Source: Prorocentrum cordatum | Lineage: Eukaryota; Sar; Dinophyceae; Prorocentrales; Prorocentraceae | Assembly (NCBI GenBank): GCA_963575745.1 | Contig: CAUYUJ010004712.1 | Coordinates: 1 to 64,000, forward strand | Direction of reading: 5' to 3' | DNA: 64,000 bases | In this document: positions 51,061 to 62,289 of the stretch, one piece after another | How positions within the stretch are numbered: position 1 is the stretch's first letter | Layout of the letters: every line of letters starts with the position of its first letter | The notes under the pieces: generated by a model | The model's database searches: none | What the model was told of the DNA's origin: nothing | What the model saw: the letters and a program-made list of their open reading frames with translations, nothing else | Made by a program: the position numbers and the translations under genes

Positions 51061-51229
51061 CGGGTCGCCCAAGCCCTTCGGAGAAACCCTCCCCCCCCAA
51101 GCAGTCCTGGCTGGCCCCAACAGGCCCCCACGGGCCACGGGTACTCCAGGGCACCGCAAGAGGCGACGCCGAGTGTTGAGACCGCCCCTGACTGCTCGGA
51201 AGGCCTGTTGCGGCCAGCTGGGACTGCCT
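51061..51229. other. Short unique interval
   Basis: GC-rich unique DNA between the GGA array and a family-A element; nothing recognised. Confidence 0.5.
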
Positions 51230-51390
51230 TTCGGTCGGGCCTGTCCCCCTACAGGGGGATTTAGGGGGAAAAACTAAAAACACTCACAACAGCACTCAGA
51301 AATACCCAGAAAGGACCCAGGAAATCGTCCCCAGTGCACTAGTCTACTGTTTGTGACTATTTCTCCTGTAGAGGGACAGGCCCGACTTAA
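51230..51390. mobile_element. Small inverted-repeat element, family A
   Basis: 161 bp. Left end TTCGGTCGGGCCTGTCC...CTACAGGGGGATTT; right end CTCCTGTAGAGGGACAGG, CCCGACTTAA. Flanks GACTGCCT (51222-51229) and GACTGCAG (51391-51398) match at 6 of 8 positions. The CCTGTCC / GGACAGG change in both arms is compensated, which supports selection or gene conversion on arm pairing. Confidence 0.8.
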
Positions 51391-51396
51391 GACTGC

Positions 51397-51563
51397 AGTC
51401 AACCCGCAGAGTAAGGATGCGCGATAAGGATGCAAGGCCCTTGGACTCGAAGCGTTTCGAGCGGGGCGCGGCCAACGAAAGTGTCCAAGGATGGACACAG
51501 GAAGCAAGGATGCTGCAAGGGTACCCTTGGGAGGGATGCCTATCCTTTCTCTGCGGGTCGACT
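51397..51563. mobile_element. Small inverted-repeat element, family C, copy 2
   Basis: Left end AGTCAACCCGCAGAGTAAGG, right end (reverse complement) AGTCGACCCGCAGAGAAAGG. It begins within the target duplication of the preceding family-A element, so the two are effectively adjacent. Confidence 0.65.
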
Positions 51564-51639
51564 GTGCCTGGGCCCCGCGCCACGCTGTGCCGCGCGTGCT
51601 TCTGGCCGCGGTCGGTGCGCGGGCCCGCGGGGCGGAGGC

Positions 51640-53137
51640 TCAGCTGGGCAGGCCAGGTGCGAAGGCGCCGGCGACCGTCTCCCCCGCCGCGGCGCGGCTG
51701 AGCAGCCGGCCATCGGGCAGGACCACGTCGACCCCGCCGGGGGTCGCGGAGCCCAGCCTGCCCGCCCGATGCTCGGGCCGGGCGAAAGGGGGGGACAGCA
51801 AAGGGGGGGGGTGAGAATCAGCTCTCACGTAGCTGATTTGCCCGGCGCCTCCCGGCGCCGGAGGCGGCCATGCAGCGAGGAGTGGGCCTCTCGGTGGGGC
51901 AGAAGCCAGCGCTGCATGCAGCAAATGTCGTACCCCCCCCTTGCCCCATCCCCCCCCTGCCGTGCGGCCCGAGATGCTCCGCCGCCAGCCGGCCGTGGAC
52001 GTCCGTCAGGAGCGCGGGGGGTCCAGGGCCGACCCTGCAGAGCTCGGCTCCGCCGAGGGTCAGGAAGCGGATGGAGTCGCCGTCGGGCAGGGCCTGCAGG
52101 AGCAGCGCTGGGAGCAGGTGCGCCACGTACGTCAAGCGCCCCACCAGCGCCGGGAGGTCGCACTGACCGCAAATGTTTGTGCCGCAGGCCACGGCGGTGC
52201 CGTCGCTCCTGAGCAGAACTGTGTGGCCGACACCAGCGGCAACCTGCGTATAGGTCAGGCCCTCAACCAGTGCCGGGAGGTCGCACTCAGCGCACAGATT
52301 CTTGCCGCAGGCCACGGCGGTGCCGTCGCTCCTGAGCAGGGCCGTGTGGGACTCTCCAGCAGCAACCTGCGTGTAGGTCAGGCCCCCCACCAGCGCCGGG
52401 AGGTCGCACTGACCGCCAATGTTCTCGCCGCAGGCCACGGCGGTGCCGTCACTCCTGAGCAGGGCCGTGTGGGACTCTCCAGCGGCAACCAGCGTGTAGG
52501 TCAGGCCACCCACCAGCGCTGGGAGGTCGCACTGACCGTCAAATTTCTGGCCGCAGGCCACGGCGATGCCGTCGCTCCTGAGAAGAGCCGTGTGGGACTC
52601 TCCAGCGGCAACCTGCGTGTAGGTCAGGTCCCCCACCAGTTCCGGGAGATCGCACTGACCGGAAAAATTCTTGCCGCAAGCCACAGCGGTGCCGTCACTC
52701 CTGAGCAGGGCCGTGTGTCCGAATCCAGCGGCAACCTGCGTGTAGGTCAGGCCACCCACCAGCGCCGGGAGGTCACACTGACCGAAACTATTCGAGCCGC
52801 AGGCCACGGCGGTGCCGTCGCTCCTGAGAAGGGCCGTGTGGATCGCTCCAGCAGCAACCTGCGTGTAGGTCAGGCCCCCCACCAGCGCCGGGAGGTCGCA
52901 CTGACCGAAACTATTCGAGCCGCAGGCCACGGCGGTGCCGTCGCTCCTGAGCAGGGCCGTGTGGCCGAATCCAGCGGCGAACATCCGCGAGAGGCTGGGC
53001 GGGGGCAGCGCGAGCTCGAGGCGAAGCGCAGAAGCTCGACGCTTGGGGGGCGCGGCTCGAGCCGGGACTGGTCCGCGGCCGCGGCGAGGGCGGCGGGAGG
53101 TCGGGGCCTGCCTGCTCGCCCGCGCGCGCCCCCCCAA
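51640..53137 (-). CDS. RCC1-like repeat protein, probably two exons
   Basis: The main frame (53137-51818) encodes seven tandem 41-residue units of RCC1/beta-propeller type, each like AAGESHTALLRSDGTAVACG then NxxGQCDLPALVGGLTYTQV, starting near residue 53. Such repeats bind partners or chromatin; here the role is unknown. The 52 residues before the first unit are basic, low-complexity and may not be real: the repeat begins right after CCGCCCAG, which could be a splice acceptor, so the true start may lie upstream. After the repeats comes LLLQALPDGDSIRFLTLGGA. The frame then decays, but another frame at 51757-51640 encodes GGVDVVLPDGRLLSRAAAGE, a ubiquitin-like continuation I recall from dinoflagellate homologues. 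Removing about 199 bp (51758-51956) joins the two in phase, with GGCAGG present at both borders and a non-canonical donor. Confidence 0.75.
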
Positions 53138-53860
53138 CGAGAGCTCCTCCGAGGTCTGGCCGCAGGACCCCAGACGTTTTCACCCAAGGGGGGGGGCGAC
53201 CACCCAGCCTGGGCGATTGACGTTTCGCCCAGCCTGGGCGACTGGCCAGGGAAAGGCCAGGGGAATCCTCCCAGAGGCAAGGCGAGTGCTCCCTGCGGCA
53301 CTCTCCCTGCGGGAGACAACTTGGGGGCCCGCCCTGGAAGGTCCGGCGTCCTCAGGGCCCGACGCTCCACCCGCCACAGAAGCTGGGCCACCACCTCCCC
53401 CCCCAGACATCCTCCTCCTCCTCCTCGTCCTCCTCCTCCTCCTCCTCCTCCTCCTCCTCCTCCTCCTCCTCCTCCTCCTCCTCCTCCTCCTCCCCCTCCT
53501 CCCCCCCCAGACCCCCGACGTCGTGACTTTTTCAGGATGTCCTTCCCGGGGACCGGTTTTGCCTCCCGAGCCGTTTCTGACAGACCCTGGGGCCTGGGGA
53601 GGGCCCCGGGAGGCCGAAGATAGCGAACAACCTCCCGTCGCGATTCCTTCACAGCGCGAGGGGGTCTGGGGCATCACCCAGGGGGGCGACCGACGTTTCA
53701 CCCAACGCGGGCGACCGCCGTTCCTCCTCCAAAAAAATCTGCCAAAAACGGGACCCCAGACCCTCTCGGGGCCCACCATGGTCGGGAGAGGCACGGTCAG
53801 GGCCGCGAGCGGGCAAGTGTAATACCTCCGCGTTGTTCCCCATTGGATGCTCAATCACTA
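53138..53860. repeat. CCT array and flanks upstream of the RCC1 gene
   Basis: CCT at 53409-53503. GGGCGACC...GACGTTTC segments occur at 53197-53226 and 53684-53702. Otherwise unique. Confidence 0.85.
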
Positions 53861-54349
53861 CGCGTGCTACATTGCAGTAGTCATGGAACTTCTGCCCTCC
53901 TCCCTCCTCCCTCCTCCCTCCTCAAAATCCTTCCTCCTCAAAATGAACAAGTCTAGGTATCAATAGGTCTGAATGTCAAAGGCTGAGTGTTGGCGAGTCT
54001 GAGCGCGCATGAATCGGAATACGATGCCTCTGGGCGTGAACGATCTGAGTGTGAATGGCCCGTGTGTGTGATCATGGGCTTGACTGAGGTAGTATGACTC
54101 AATATGAAATTGTGTGGTATGGGCATGAGTGCTTCTTGATACAAGTGCAAGTACGTTAGGAGTGTGAGTGAGCCTGAGGATGAGGGATCAAGGCATGAGT
54201 GAGTCCGAATGTGAGCGATCCTGCAATGACTACGAGCGATCTGACTGCGAACGAACATTGGCCAGAGTGGGCGAAATAGTGAAATTATCGTGGCGGAGGA
54301 CCCATGCAGTTGCGGGTACCGTCGTTGCGGGTATCGCCTTCAGGGGATC
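53861..54349. repeat. Degenerate TGAGTGTGA-type stretch
   Basis: CCTCCCTCCTCC run at 53896-53925, then loosely repeated GAGTGTGA / GATCTGAGTG words in an AT-richer context. No gene. Confidence 0.5.
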
Positions 54350-54990
54350 TCCTCAGGGGGCCATGAAGCATGCGAAGGGTGTGCCGATGTGGGGCGTGGC
54401 TGGCATGTGGGCGCTGCCACTGGTGCTTTAGGCAGAACGCACTACGGGGCCACGAAAAATGTGAGGGGTGCGGCGCAGTGGGGCTGGGCCGCCACTGGGG
54501 CCTTCGGTGAAGCTCCCTATGGGGCCACGAAACGCTGTACTGGGTGGGGGAAACGCATGCGAGTACAGCCACCGGGGCCTTCGGTGCAGCTCCCCATGAG
54601 GCCACGAAGCACTGTGCTGGGTTGGAGGAACGCATGCGAATACCGCCTCTGGGGCCTTCAGAGGAGCTCCCTATGGGGCCACGATGCGCTGCACTGGGAG
54701 GGGGAACCGCTTGCGAGTGCATCAGTATGGACCTTCGGTGGAGCTCCCTATGGAGACACGAAACGCTGTGCTTGGTGGGGTGACGCCTGCGGGCGGTGCC
54801 ACTGGGGCCTTCGGTGGAGCTCCTTATGGGGCCACGAAACGCTGTACTGGGTGGGGGGACGCATGCGGGCAGTAGCACTGTGGCCGTCGGTGGAGCGCCC
54901 TATGGGGCCACGAAACGCCGCACTTAACAGGGGAACCGCTTGCGAGTGCATCAGCTGGGGCCTTCGGTGGAGCTCCCAACTTTTCGCTGA
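54350..54990. repeat. About 80-bp minisatellite, locus 2
   Basis: Eight copies of a unit with GGGGCCTTCGGTGGAGCTCC, ATGGGGCCACGAAACGCTG and ACTGGGTGGGG. Units diverge by 10-20%. Same family as 44.15-44.56 kb. Confidence 0.92.
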
Positions 54991-55144
54991 GTTTTGGAGC
55001 GCCCGGGTCCTCTGGGCCTCGTGACGGGTGCTCTGGATGCCGTGAGGGCCTCTCTGCAAATCCTGGAGGCACCTTGGGCCAGGGGCACTTCTAGCAACGC
55101 CCGACCATACGGGGAGATAGATTGGAGGAGAATGGAGTCCCTGC

Positions 55145-55159
55145 CACGGGTCGTCGTCG

Positions 55160-55227
<68 letters not shown>

Positions 55228-55290
55228 TGCGTCGTGGTCGCCGTCGTCGCCGTCGTCTGCGTCGTCGTCGTCCTCCTCGGAGACTCCTCT
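55145..55290. repeat. GTC triplet array
   Basis: (GTC)n with a few GTCAT and GTCTGC interruptions. Confidence 0.95.
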
Positions 55291-55479
55291 CCGATGTCTC
55301 CCCCTGGGCAATTTTCCCCATTCGGCTTGCATCCTACGCGGAGGCAGTGAGCCCTGAACGCTCTCCTCTCCGGCATCTTCCCATCAGCGCCGCCCGCCAC
55401 ACCGTCGACCGCCATCCCCGCGGCTGCGCCTCCTCGTACAGGACGTTGGCAAAGGGGTTCCTGCCAGGAGGGGGAGGTA

Positions 55480-56245
55480 GAGGGAGGGATGCATAGGAAG
55501 GGGGAGGAGGAGAAGGAGGAGGAGGACGAGGAGGAGGAAGAGGAGAAGGAGGAGGACGAGGAGGGAAGGGGAAGCGCGAGGGAGAACGGGCAGGAGGAAG
55601 ATCATACGCTGGAGGCGAAGAAGGAGCATGGAAGGAAGGACAAAGAAGGGGAGGGGAGGGAGAGAAGCAAGAGAGAGGAAGAGGAGGAAGAGGAAGACGA
55701 GGAGGGAGGAGGAGGAAGAGGAGGAGGAGGAGGAGGAGCAAAAGGGAGGAGGAGGAGGAGGAGGAGGAGGAGGAGGAGGAGGAGCAGCAATAGGGAGGAA
55801 GAGCAAGAGGAGAGCAGAAAGAGGAGGAGGAAGAAGAGGAGGAGGAGGAGAGGAGGAGAAGGAGGAGGAGGAGGACAACACTGAGAAAGCATGGAGCAAG
55901 ACGAGGGCGGGCGACGCACTGCACCACGCGGGGATCCACCCCTTACGCCACCGCCTTGTTTATCCTCAGGGAAAACACCATACACAACTTCCTCGCGCCT
56001 TGGGCGCTTGCCCGTGAGAACCCACCCGTGTGGGGCGCGAACAGTCCTCCTCCTCCTCCTCCTCCTCACTTCCTCCTCCCTCCCTTCTCCCCTCCTCTCC
56101 TCGTCCTCCTACCCCTCCTCGTTCTCCTCCTCTCCCTTCCTTACTCTCCTCCAACTCCTCCTCCTCCTCCTCCTCCTCTTCCTCTTCCTCTTTCTCATCC
56201 CCCCCTCCTCCTCTTTCTCCCTTTCCTTCTCCTCCTCCTCCTCCT
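55480..56245. repeat. GGA array followed by CCT array
   Basis: GGA-rich 55485-55880, a 160-bp unique spacer, then CCT-rich 56045-56245. The two form a large imperfect inverted arrangement. Confidence 0.93.
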
Positions 56246-57410
56246 TCGAGCTTCGAGCTTCGAGCTGCTGGTTATTGAATCAATCTGACGCAGCCATCCC
56301 CCGCTCAGCATGGAGGCTGAAGGCGGGATGGCGTTGCACCGCACACAAATTAAAAGGTGCGATTCGTCCAAGCACGGGAAAGCACGGAGCCGATGGCCTC
56401 ATGAGGCCACGTCTTGCAACGCTGACGGCACCTCACCCGCGGAACACTCCTCAGGTGGGACACCGCCTCCATCACCAAGGCGCTCGCACGGGAACATGCA
56501 TAAGAGGTCTGCGAATTTTCAAACAGACAGCGAAGCGCCAATAGCCGCGGCACCATTCCCGGACGTGCTCACTAGAGCTACGAGGGAAGGGGGGCAAGGG
56601 GTCTGGGCCCCTGACGAGCCCACGGGCAACCCTTGAGGCCACAGGGGCGGAAGACGGGCCGATAGGAGAATCACAGCTTTGGCAACTTTGCTTTGTATCG
56701 AGACCTCCTCCAGCTCCGTCGGAAAAGCCCGCGGGCGAGACACAATACCAGCTTCCACTGCACTGTCCGCAGCGTCGTCCCCGAATGTCTCCCACCCCTG
56801 GGACTGCGAAAGGCTGGGGTCGTCCGCCACGCGGGCCATCACTTTGCGTAGGCCCCCGAGAAGCGACGACTGAGCGAGCATCATGGTCCCTGAACGCATG
56901 AGTTGGCGCGAAAGCCTTTTACGACGCAGGCGGATTGAAAAGCGCACCCACGTTTTTGCAATCCGAAAAATCGCGGGTGGAACCCGAGCAATGATTGCCA
57001 CCATGGCCCTCGCAGAACATGCGAAGCCCTGAGGCGCGTGGGGCATTGGTCCCCATACTGGCCCCGACACTGAACGTAGCTCCAGAAAGTCCCCATGGGT
57101 GACATGTACGCATCCCATGTGGCACTACTCTGTTCCTCGCGCATGAAGTCCATGAAGCGCCCATGAACTGCCCATGAACCCCTTGGCCGGGCGCCTCGTA
57201 CATGAACCGCCCATGAGCACCGCCCTTGTGACGTCGCCAGGCCCCTTGGTGACCTCCATGCTGACGTTGTAGCTTGACGCCTCCTTCCTGGCCAGGCCGC
57301 GGAAAGCGATCCTGTGGGTGCTGCAGCACTGACTCCGCATAGAAGCCGCGCCTCCCTAGCGTCTTGAAATTGCAAGCGAAGCGCCAGTACGATGATCGGC
57401 CGATCCACGA
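56246..57410. other. Unassigned interval
   Basis: A minus-strand frame (57118-56519, 199 codons) contains AKAVILLSARLPPLWPQG, which loosely resembles AKAVARLSAHLLPLWTRL of the LINE relic after its RNase H (33333-33387). That might mark another LINE fragment, but the evidence is thin. CCATGAAC-type short repeats lie at 57146-57215. Confidence 0.35.
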
Positions 57411-57424
57411 GCTCCTCTCTCTCC

Positions 57425-57458
<34 letters not shown>

Positions 57459-57466
57459 TTCTCTCC

Positions 57467-57506
<40 letters not shown>

Positions 57507-57568
57507 ATCCCTCTCCCTCTCTCTCTCTCTCTCTCTCCCTCTCCCCCTGTCTCTGTCGCCCTCTCTCT

Positions 57569-57638
<70 letters not shown>

Positions 57639-57642
57639 CATC
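57411..57642. repeat. CT dinucleotide tract ending in (TA)n
   Basis: CTCTCT with CCCTCT and TTTCTC interruptions, ending TATATATATATA at 57627-57638. Confidence 0.97.
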
Positions 57643-59757
57643 TTTCTCTCTGAACGCAAGGGCACATCGAGAGCCTGTGCCGGCCCCCATCCGCGAGCCT
57701 GCCACTGAGAAGGCACAGAACCGATGGCAGCTCGTAGCCCAACTGGATCGCGAAGTCCCTGGACCACAGGACACAGCACGCGGGGGACTCGATGCAACCC
57801 TTCACGTACAACAGGAGTCGCTGACTCTTCTCTGGACTCCATGATGTAACCCTGTTTCCCGTTCCAGCTGTCTGAAATTACGTCTCACCAAGACTGCCCC
57901 ACATCCGGTGAGAACACCATGTGAACCAGGCTTCTTCGGCAAAATCGTGAATACTGAACTTGGAACTCCCCATCGCCCCCCTGGTTCTCCTTGTACACGT
58001 CCGCATCGCCAGCATCGGCCCAGTGACTCTTCCGCAACACGAGTCTTGGTCGGAAGCCAAAAACGCCGAGGACCATGCCGCCCGAAGAGTCACGAAGGCA
58101 CGGCGCGAGAGAACAGGTTCAACTGGTTGGCAACAATCGCCTTAGCATATCTGAATGCTGGCGAGACCGACCCGACCAATAGCGAGTCTCCGCGCAGCAA
58201 TAGCAGCGACGTCAAAGATCTCATCCCCGCTGACGGGCGTAGCACTGAACCGAACGTCTCCCTGGCGCCCCTCCACGCATAGCCCGATGCCCCGCGAGTG
58301 CCAGCTACGGACCCTGGGAAGCAGATCTGCCTCAGATGGGAGCCCAATGCATCCTTGGACCCCCATACACTTGCGGATCTTCTTGCAAAGCATGATGGTG
58401 CGTTCCTTTATGTTCACTACATCGTCTGCTCGGCGCCCACTTCCGCCCGCGGCGTCGTCGACGCCTAGGCCGACGGCGGACGCGAAGGGCGAAGCCCCCC
58501 CGTGCTTGCCGAGCACCGAGCGCACATCCCGCCCGACCTTCGCCGAAGATCACATCACAGATGCCTTGCCTTGCGCCATCTCGGCCTTCATTTCCGGCGC
58601 GCGCACCGGGAACAGATCAGCTGCCACGAGCGCCACGCTCCTCGTCACTCGACGAGCCGTGCCCTCTGACATGCCCGAGTCGGCTACGCAGGCGTCCGAA
58701 CTGTTGCTAGACGGGAACTTAAATCAGATCGATCGCGGGCACGACGCGCACCCCCACGTGCGCCGCAGCCAAAGGGCGGCCTGCAATCGCACCGCAACCC
58801 GCGACGTGTAGTCCGTGAACGATCTGCGGTTGGCCCCCCGCGCTTGCTCCAGCTGTAGTAGAACGAGCTGGGTGGCCCCATCGGCCTCCAGTCTCCTGGC
58901 TGTTTCCCCGAGAGCGGGAAGAGGATGGCCCCGACAAGATCACGCCCGCCATCGCTCGCCACAAGATCACGCCCGCCATCGATCGCTCGCCCGCCATCGC
59001 TCGCCATCGCCATCACCACCTCGAGGGCGCCGTCGGAGAGCGAGGCGGCACGCTCCATGCGAAGCCCGTCTGCGGATGCAGCTGAGGCAGCCCGGCACCG
59101 CCGCGGCGCCCCCCTCGTCGTTGACGGGCCCGGGGCCTCGAGCGGCCGCGCGCTCTCCTTCTCGGCCCTGACGCTGGCATTCTGCGCGAGGCCCACCAAA
59201 GAGCACGGAACGCAATGGCCTCTCTAGGGGGCACCGACTTGGGGTTCGCAAGTAGAGCTCCCGAAGCTGATGGAACACGCGCGGGGGCCCGCTCACGAGG
59301 CAACCCAGTCCACGCATGAGCCCCGCCGGCGCCCTTCTGGAACCCCTCAAGCAACCGAGCTCTTCACCGTGCACTTCTGACATCTGGCATTCACGACAGG
59401 GGCCCCTAGATTCTGAGAGACCTATTCTAGCATCGCGCAGCCTACATCTAAGACCAAGAGGGACTCCGAGTCCCCCCGGTGGACATTCGAAAAGGCCCAT
59501 TGCAAATTGCGCAAAATAGCGGCGCGTCGGCGAGCACCCCCTCGCGCTTCGCGGCTATCAGGCAAGTCGCGCCGCGCTAGCTGGCGGCGCTGAAAGGGCG
59601 CGCCGGCGCGGGGACGGACGCCTGAAACCCCTCTTCCCCAGGCGAGGCCGCGGCGGAGCTTGGCCCTCCAGAGCGAAGACGAGACTGGATTGCGGCTGCC
59701 GCGCGGCGCCCGCAGTCGAGGCCCCCGCCTCCATCTGCAAGCCCTGCGCCAAGCTGG
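57643..59757. other. Unassigned interval, possibly decayed LINE sequence
   Basis: Minus-strand frames (for example 58525-58142) look compositionally coding but match nothing I can name. It lies downstream, in minus-strand sense, of an endonuclease relic, where a LINE RT would be expected; I could not find RT motifs. GATCACGCCCGCCATCG is tandemly repeated at 58938-59010. Confidence 0.35.
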
Positions 59758-59782
59758 CACAAAAAAACAACAAAAACAACAA

Positions 59783-59868
<86 letters not shown>

Positions 59869-59905
59869 GCAACAGCAACAGCAACAGCAACAACAACAAA
59901 CAAAA
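59758..59905. repeat. CAA triplet array
   Basis: (CAA)n with AAAACAAC at the left end and CAGCAA variants at the right end. Confidence 0.97.
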
Positions 59906-60283
59906 AGACGGGACGCGCTCTCCAGCCAGCGAAACGCATGCAACAGGGGCCGCTTCAACTCTTTCCTCCGATCGACATATCAGGGCGACCTCCAGATCAA
60001 CTCTGGCAACCCCCGCATGGAACCCAAGACTGGAACCTCAACTTGACGGCTCAGACACAGCTCAACATCGGCGTGGTTAGCCCACTTCTTGCACGCGAGA
60101 TTCAGATGCCTCTGAACGCGGTACCTGGGACCTCCCTCCCTGATCATCGTAAATCAATGCTGCGCGCAATCTGGGGCGACGTCCCAAGAGGTAGCCTCAG
60201 GCTCAGGGCAAGGACCAGTAGGGACCTCCGCTGGAATGGCCAGTGGCTATACAAACGCCAGGTACTGTCTATCTGCCAGCGCG

Positions 60284-60955
60284 CTATGAAAGAACCCGCA
60301 CTGGTTTGTGCGTCTCGACGCTGCTCTCAAGGACAAGACGAGTTGAACTGGTACAGTTCGAACGCCCATCTGAAACCACCATGTAGTCGAGCAGCCGAAC
60401 CTTGTCCGAGACCGCCGCGGAGCGCGCGCCCGCGGCGGCGGGACAGACGATGGCGCCGCCCAAGCTGGCGGCGAGGTCGCTCTCTTGCAACTGCGAGGGC
60501 CCCCTGGTTTCAATTCTCCACCTGCGATGCGCTGCGCCTGCAAGCTCTGGGCCAGAGCGCCAACCCATGCAGTCGTACACAGGGTTCCCTGTGGAGAAGC
60601 TCCTTCCGTCTCTGCGGTGCACCGACATGCACTCGACACGCCCCCTGGCACCTGCACCCAATGCGCAACGGCCCGGGCTGGGAATGCTGAAGGGCCCGGC
60701 ACATCATCATGGCACCCCAAGAACGCTTGAACGAACATCGCCACCCCACCCGAGGCTCCTGCCACTGCACCTCTGTCAGCAGAAATGAATCTGAACCTCC
60801 AACCATTTCTCGGGGCCTAACCGGAGGCCTCGCCAGCTTGCTCATCATGCGCTAACCTGTGATCCTGCAGAAGCACGATGTGCGCACTTGTCCGCGGCAG
60901 CCAAGGCTGCCGCTGAAACCCATGAGGTGGCATCGACCGTCTCCACGATAAGAGC
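60284..60955 (-). pseudogene. LINE apurinic-type endonuclease (EEP) relic
   Basis: Minus-strand pieces follow the order of the endonuclease domain of LINE elements: VETVDATSWVSAAALAAADK (from about 60949), HIVLLQDHRLAHDEQAG (about 60870-60820), an in-frame TAG, GWRFRFISADRGAVAGASGG then VAMFVQAFLG, GGRVECMSVH-like strand, QLQESDLAASLGGAIVCPAA, and the terminal RLLDYMVVSDG...HKPVRVL. The LLQDHR, DYMVVS and HKP blocks correspond to the QExH, DY and H/P motifs of the family. At least two frame changes and one stop make it inactive. Confidence 0.6.
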
Positions 60956-62289
60956 ACACCTCCCGGGACCTGGACATGGCGTGGACCCGCGGAACTCACC
61001 CAGGTGCTCGGAGCTCGGCCCGGGGCGGCAAGCGGCACCGCCCAGGAACAACCTGGGGCTGCTGGGGGCACCGCGCAGCTCCGCCGAACCGCCACGGGGC
61101 GATTCTCCCTCCGGATATCTACTCTGTCGAGAGGGTGGCCCTCCAGCGGGGCTTTGCCCTCACGCAGCTGACGCCGATGCTGCCTCGGAACCCCACCCGC
61201 GCTATCTCGCAACTCCTCTGGCCCCACCCCAGGCCCGAGCTGCTCCTTGCGCGGGAAAGGCGCCCTTGCTCTCAAGGGCGACACGCGCTCACGCACGCAC
61301 GCCGTCTGATGCACCTCCCCCTGTGGAAGGCGCCCCAATGATATCACTGCCGAGGCTGAAGCTGGCGATGGCGCAGTCGGTCTTGGGTCCGACGAACCTG
61401 AACCACCGCGCCCTCCACCACCACCCTCGACTGCAGCTCGTCCATGCCATCCTGGACTTCGACATGGTGCAATTCTTGATTGGCCATCTGGTCGTGTCTC
61501 CGCCTTGCGCTTCTTGTCGGGCCTGGACACACGTTGCTTCTGTGGTCTTCCTTGCTATTCCCGAGCTGGGTCGCAATTTAAGCGAATGCTTTGCGAGTAA
61601 CCTCCATGGCGCGTCGACGCGCGCTGATCGGGCGTTCTTTCATATTCATCTGTGGCGAGGTCATCATCGTCGGACCCTTGAACCTAAGGCTGCCGCCCAC
61701 CCGCTCCAGGTACCTAGGTATATTTCGGTTTCCTGCAATGCTTGCAGAACCAATAGGACTCCAAGTTTTGGCGCGCTGGCAGCGTGCACGCTTCCAAAAT
61801 GAGCTATGGCACTTCCGTCGCCGTCGTCTGACCTTCCTCCCCAGCTCTTCCACCACATGCTGAAGGAGTCGTTCTGGCGCTTGTCCTTGCGTTAGTTGGA
61901 GAGGCGTTCTCATGGTGGCGTGGCTGGAGCCATGTCTGATGGCTGGAAAGACTAAGATTGGCTCGTTGTTCCAGCGCGCCGTTCTGAGCCCCCACGCCAA
62001 AATGGTCGGGGTCCAGAGCGGCTGGAGGAAGAGGAAAGAAAGTATGTTTCCGAATTTGGGGGGATGGGCCAGCCGACAACCTAACCTTCGCGCTGTGGGC
62101 AGCCCTACATATGCCCGCGCGCGCGAGTGCTGCGCCCCATACCGCTGCGGATGATGCTGCGAAGATGCTCTAATCAATGCTGCGACGATGCGGGCGCCGT
62201 CTGAGAATGCCTGAAGGTATGCCTAGGCAGCTAACATGGGGACACGGGGGACGGGATTGCTGAGGGTAGCCGCGGAATATTGTCTACAC
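60956..62289. other. Unassigned interval upstream of the endonuclease relic
   Basis: Minus-strand frames at 62177-61578 and 61532-61344 could be remnants of the LINE N-terminal region (a helical segment with ELHHVEVQDGMDELQSRV). Not certain. Confidence 0.35.

Noticed and set aside
56519-57118. LINE fragment on the minus strand
   Set aside because: Similarity to the 33-kb relic is limited to about 18 residues of alanine/leucine-rich sequence; kept only as a remark.
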